A DNA stretch of 9,359 bases from Microbacteriaceae bacterium. Lineage in GTDB: Bacteria > Actinomycetota > Actinomycetes > Actinomycetales > Microbacteriaceae. The position numbers and the translations under genes are program-made. This document shows positions 7,259 through 9,359 of the stretch, in pieces (within the stretch, counting starts at the first letter, position 1; every line of letters starts with the position of its first letter). Where the stretch lies: contig RFQD01000044.1 in the NCBI GenBank assembly GCA_009925875.1, forward strand, positions 1 through 9,359, given 5' to 3'. The notes beneath the pieces are model-generated. The model ran no database searches. It was not told the DNA's origin and was given only the letters and a program-made list of their open reading frames with translations.

Positions 7259-7915
7259 ATGTCAGACACTCTTACTCTAGTTAGCGCACACGATGTGTCC
7301 GACCTTCACACGTTTGTGCAACGAGCTGAGCGCCTGGGATGTTCCCTCACTCGCCTCACGGTCGCCGGCTCGTTTCTCGTCGCCACGGTGTGCGTTCTCG
7401 AAAAGCAGGGCTTGCTCGACACGCACCCCAATGTTCTGGGAGCGCGCGTCATCGAAATTGAGTCACGTGACGATGCGGGAGGCGCGCATGGTGAGTTTCT
7501 CGTCGAGACGCGCGCTCTGCTCGATCGACTGGCTCGACTCTCCAGCAGCGACACACGAACGCTAGATGTGCCTCCCGCGCAACCGCGGGTTGCCTGGGCG
7601 GGAATAGCCCCACCGCGTTCCGACTGGCAACCGTGTGGCGAGGTATCGAGTGCCGAATGGGTCGCCACAGCGCGAGCCGGCATCGATGAGGTTGCCGCGG
7701 CAAATGGTCTCGGGTCGCAGATTGTCACGGAAGTGCGGCGAACCGTGTGGTCGCGCCCGCTCGTCGAACTCCCGTTCGCGGTGGCCGGGCTCGCCTTTGC
7801 AGCCTTTGGCCTGGGGTTCATCGTTGACGGAACCGACGAGATTGTGCGTCTCACCTCGCATGGCACGTGGATTCGCGCCTCGACGACACGTGGCGACGTG
7901 CTTGCGCGCGCCTAG
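7259..7915 (+). CDS. Conserved hypothetical protein of actinobacteria, function unknown
   Basis: I do not recognise a named domain. The 218-residue product is soluble-looking, with no signal peptide. It has an N-terminal part (1-105) rich in Asp, Leu and Arg with short helices (DLHTFVQRAERLG) and strands (SFLVATVCVL). The segment VPPAQPRVAWAGIAPPRSDWQPCGEV (104-129) resembles a motif I associate with an uncharacterised actinobacterial family of about 200 residues. That makes it likely a true gene rather than a chance frame, and G/C-ending codons agree. Residues 170-189 are very hydrophobic but probably a buried helix, since the chain goes on with charged and beta-type sequence to the end. Cysteines are at 28, 45 and 126. 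It is divergent from tesB and convergent with the globin gene. A 6-bp hairpin followed by ATTTT lies after its stop. Confidence 0.75.
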   Translation: MSDTLTLVSAHDVSDLHTFVQRAERLGCSLTRLTVAGSFLVATVCVLEKQGLLDTHPNVLGARVIEIESRDDAGGAHGEFLVETRALLDRLARLSSSDTRTLDVPPAQPRVAWAGIAPPRSDWQPCGEVSSAEWVATARAGIDEVAAANGLGSQIVTEVRRTVWSRPLVELPFAVAGLAFAAFGLGFIVDGTDEIVRLTSHGTWIRASTTRGDVLARA

Positions 7916-7949
7916 TGCGTGCCCTCGTGCGTTACTCGTCGAGGAGTCG

Positions 7950-7974
7950 CGACCGATAATCTCACGGTCGATTT
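7950..7974 (+). terminator. Candidate intrinsic terminator of the hypothetical gene
   Basis: CGACCG (7950-7955) and CGGTCG (7965-7970) form a perfect 6-bp stem around a 9-nt AT-rich loop and are followed by ATTTT. On the plus strand this would end transcription about 35-60 nt after the stop at 7915. It overlaps the last codons of the convergent globin gene, so the stem is short and partly constrained by coding. Confidence 0.45.
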
Positions 7975-8369
7975 TGCATGGCATGCGCGGCTCGGTCGAA
8001 ATAGTCGAGCATCGTCTCGCGGTAGAGCGGAGCAAGACTCAGGGAGTCGAGAGCTGCCGTCATGTGAGTCAGCCACCGCTCTCGGGCATCCGCATCAATA
8101 TGAAAATCAACGTGTCGCATGCGCAATCGAGGATGACCTCGTGTTTCTTGGTACGTCGTGGGACCGCCAAAGTACTGCTCGAGAAAGAGTTGCAAACGAA
8201 TGCGCGCCGGCTCGAGGTCAGCTTCGGGATACATCGGACGCATGACCGGGTCGTTCTCCACGCCGGCGTAGAACGCACGGGTCAGGGTTTCGAACGCGGC
8301 GTGGCCGCCGATTGCCTCAAACACGGTCTGTTCGCGTGGGTTGCCACCCGCAAAGGCGTCTCTAGTCAT
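7962..8369 (-). CDS. glbO: Group II truncated hemoglobin (trHbO type)
   Basis: This small haem protein has a 2-over-2 globin fold and is expected to bind oxygen; roles proposed for relatives include oxygen handling and protection from nitric oxide or peroxide. It has 135 residues. Family marks are GGHAAFETLTRAFYAGV (21-37) with Tyr34 at B10, PMYPEAD (45-51) with Tyr47 at CD1, the signature GHPRLRMRHVDFHI (78-91) with His86 as proximal haem ligand, and Trp99 at G8. All key residues of the trHbO class are present. An in-frame ATG at 8399 would add ten residues. I prefer ATG 8369, which overlaps the annotated mscS stop by 8 bp and the stop of the alternative mscS frame by the classic ATGA. It is the last gene of a pepN-mscS-globin run. 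Confidence 0.92.
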   Translation of the reverse strand: MTRDAFAGGNPREQTVFEAIGGHAAFETLTRAFYAGVENDPVMRPMYPEADLEPARIRLQLFLEQYFGGPTTYQETRGHPRLRMRHVDFHIDADARERWLTHMTAALDSLSLAPLYRETMLDYFDRAAHAMQNRP

Positions 8370-9096
8370 TTCGACGTTGCTGCTGTTCTGTCCCGGCATC
8401 GGTTGTCGAGCGCGAGCTCGTGTTCGAGTTCTTTCTCAACCGCCGTTGCGACACACTCGAGCGTCTCCCGCGACTGACCCGAACCACACTCGATGCGTCG
8501 ATGGTTTGCGACTGGTTTCCAATGCGCAGGATTTCTCCGTTTCGCACGTACCACACCGTCCCGTCGTCACCGCGCAGTGTCGTCACGCGAATTCCCACGG
8601 ATTCCACAACGCCACTCGCGAGACCCAAGTCGACAACGTCCCCCACGCCGAGCTGGTCTTCGAAGACAATCATGAGTCCGTTGATGACATCTTTGATGGT
8701 GTTTTGCGCGCCGAAACCCACGATCGCTGCGGTGATTCCGGCGCTTGCCACGAGCGCCGTGGGTGAGACGTCGAACCCGTAATAGAGCACGGCAAAGAAG
8801 GCGAAAATTCCGATCGCCCACGTGGTCAAGCCCGTCAGAATTGTGCCCATCGTGCGCGCGCGCTGAACGATGCGCGCATGGGCGGCGACACCATTCTTTG
8901 CCGACTGTCGACCATCCTGATGCTCGCGGGCCGTGCGCACCACCCGCGTGACCACGAGGTGCACAACCCACACGAGAATGGCGCGCAGGGCAATCGCAAT
9001 GACCGCGATGAGAACAATGATGGCGACGCCATTCCACGGGGCACGCAGCCCGTCAAGCCAATCGATGACGGACACCCAGCCATCGCCGAGGCTCAT
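8362..9096 (-). CDS. mscS: Small-conductance mechanosensitive channel (MscS family), 3' end apparently frameshifted
   Basis: MscS channels open on membrane stretch and release solutes after osmotic downshift. As read, the frame gives 244 residues. Hydrophobic helices lie at about 22-50 and 88-107. The pore helix TM3 is at about 113-146, with the Ala/Gly-rich ASAGITAAIVGFGAQNTIKDV. The beta domain follows with EDQLGVGDVVDLG (146-158), VESVGIRVTTLRGDDGTVWYVRNGEILRIGNQSQ (164-197). After about residue 210 the sequence turns into 34 residues rich in Arg (8) and Ser (7), unlike any MscS domain. The frame shifted by one base gives a sensible helix instead (see the separate entry). Even with the shift repaired, the protein lacks most of the usual C-terminal alpha-beta domain. 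The ATG at 9096 shares one base with the pepN stop, so translation is probably coupled. Confidence 0.88.
   Translation of the reverse strand: MSLGDGWVSVIDWLDGLRAPWNGVAIIVLIAVIAIALRAILVWVVHLVVTRVVRTAREHQDGRQSAKNGVAAHARIVQRARTMGTILTGLTTWAIGIFAFFAVLYYGFDVSPTALVASAGITAAIVGFGAQNTIKDVINGLMIVFEDQLGVGDVVDLGLASGVVESVGIRVTTLRGDDGTVWYVRNGEILRIGNQSQTIDASSVVRVSRGRRSSVSQRRLRKNSNTSSRSTTDAGTEQQQRRND
8366..8467 (-). other. Alternative frame carrying the likely true C-terminus of mscS
   Basis: If one G is added to the GGG run at 8469-8467, or the ribosome slips back one base there, the MscS chain continues as RVSRG-ETLECVATAVEKELEHEL and ends with TGA at 8368-8366. That stop overlaps the globin ATG as ATGA. 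In the 22 codons after the run, 12 begin with G in this frame against one in the annotated frame; G-first codons are typical of real coding sequence. The residues form a plausible acidic amphipathic helix of the kind that follows the VxVSxG strand in MscS. The repaired protein would be 243 residues. Confidence 0.55.
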
Positions 9097-9359
9097 CAGT
9101 CACGCACCGCCTCAACATAGGCGTCTGTCCGACCCGCCTCGCGGTCGCACTCCTGCGCACGCAAACTTCGTTCAATTCCGGCAAGGTTTTCGCGCACGAG
9201 GCGAACGAGGGGCGCGTCAGCATCAGGATTATCGCGAATCCATGCATGCAGACTGTCGGCGAGATACTGGTTTGCAAGCCCGCCCGGGAAGAAGTCGACA
9301 ATGAGCGTCTCCGCAATGGCGTACGACCGGTTCGACCACACCTCACGCAAAGCCGCGGT
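9096..9359 (-). CDS. pepN: Aminopeptidase N (PepN), C-terminal end, cut by window edge
   Basis: These are the last 87 residues of a larger protein entering from the right edge. The helical, repeat-like end resembles the C-terminal ERAP1-like domain of actinobacterial M1-family aminopeptidase N: REVWSNRSYAIAETLIVDFFPGGLANQYLADS, then VRLVRENLAGIERSLRAQECD, where the ENLAGIERSLRAQE string is close to the usual PepN ending. The full enzyme, a zinc peptidase removing N-terminal residues from peptides, is normally about 850 residues; its HEXXH site is outside the window. An actinobacterial pepN followed by mscS and a trHbO globin agrees with known gene order. Its TGA stop shares one base with the mscS ATG. 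Confidence 0.82.
   Translation of the reverse strand, partial: TAALREVWSNRSYAIAETLIVDFFPGGLANQYLADSLHAWIRDNPDADAPLVRLVRENLAGIERSLRAQECDREAGRTDAYVEAVRD

Noticed and set aside
7306..7866. Open frame of 186 codons on the minus strand
   Set aside because: It lies fully opposite the hypothetical gene at 7259, with Ser/Arg/Pro-rich composition and no start signal.
8420..8782. Plus-strand open frame of 120 codons opposite mscS
   Set aside because: Ser/Thr/Pro-rich mirror of mscS codons, no ribosome binding site, no domain.
8848..8882. GC-alternating stretch with short inverted repeats (tgcgcgcgcgc, tgcgcgca)
   Set aside because: It lies inside the mscS coding region in a conserved Arg/Ala-rich segment and is explained by codon choice.

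Overview
The window looks like a chromosomal segment of an actinobacterium, most probably a Microbacteriaceae relative. Reasons: moderately high G+C with G/C-ending codons, GTG starts, an EttA and a secondary SSB of actinobacterial type, an actinobacterial-type GT4 mannosyltransferase-like protein, and a pepN-mscS-truncated hemoglobin run typical of the phylum. Several promoters are of the leaderless kind common in Actinomycetota. No plasmid, phage, IS element, CRISPR array or RNA gene is visible. Genes cover almost everything and no gene-free stretch exceeds about 125 bp.

Layout. (1) 1-570 (-): 5' part of an EamA/DMT-family transporter that runs off the left edge, divergent from msrA (593-1117, +). 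Only 22 bp separate the two start codons, and two leaderless -10 boxes interlock there. (2) 1120-1184: a nested inverted repeat just after msrA. It is followed by a secondary ssb (1231-1638, +), a small lipoprotein (1762-2247, +), ettA (2307-3989, +) and a hotdog acyl-CoA thioesterase whose GTG start lies 2 bp after ettA (3992-4480, +). (3) 4468-4523: a 14-bp tandem repeat filling the convergent junction. (4) Minus strand, read right to left: tesB-like thioesterase (7226-6369), GT4 glycosyltransferase (6308-5142) and DedA membrane protein (5155-4523), the last two overlapping by 14 bp. (5) 7259-7915 (+): a conserved hypothetical divergent from tesB. (6) Minus strand from the right edge: pepN 3' end (partial), mscS and truncated hemoglobin, each start overlapping the previous stop.

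Most genes are housekeeping or stress-related: methionine sulfoxide repair, ssDNA binding, energy-dependent control of translation (EttA), thioester hydrolysis, lipid or envelope glycosylation with a possible lipid-carrier transporter (DedA), osmotic safety valve and an oxygen-binding globin. I found no convincing new multi-gene system. The points most worth checking are an apparent frameshift near the 3' end of mscS, where the other frame stops in an ATGA overlap with the globin start; the interlocked divergent leaderless promoters; the nested hairpin after msrA; and the 14-bp tandem repeat.
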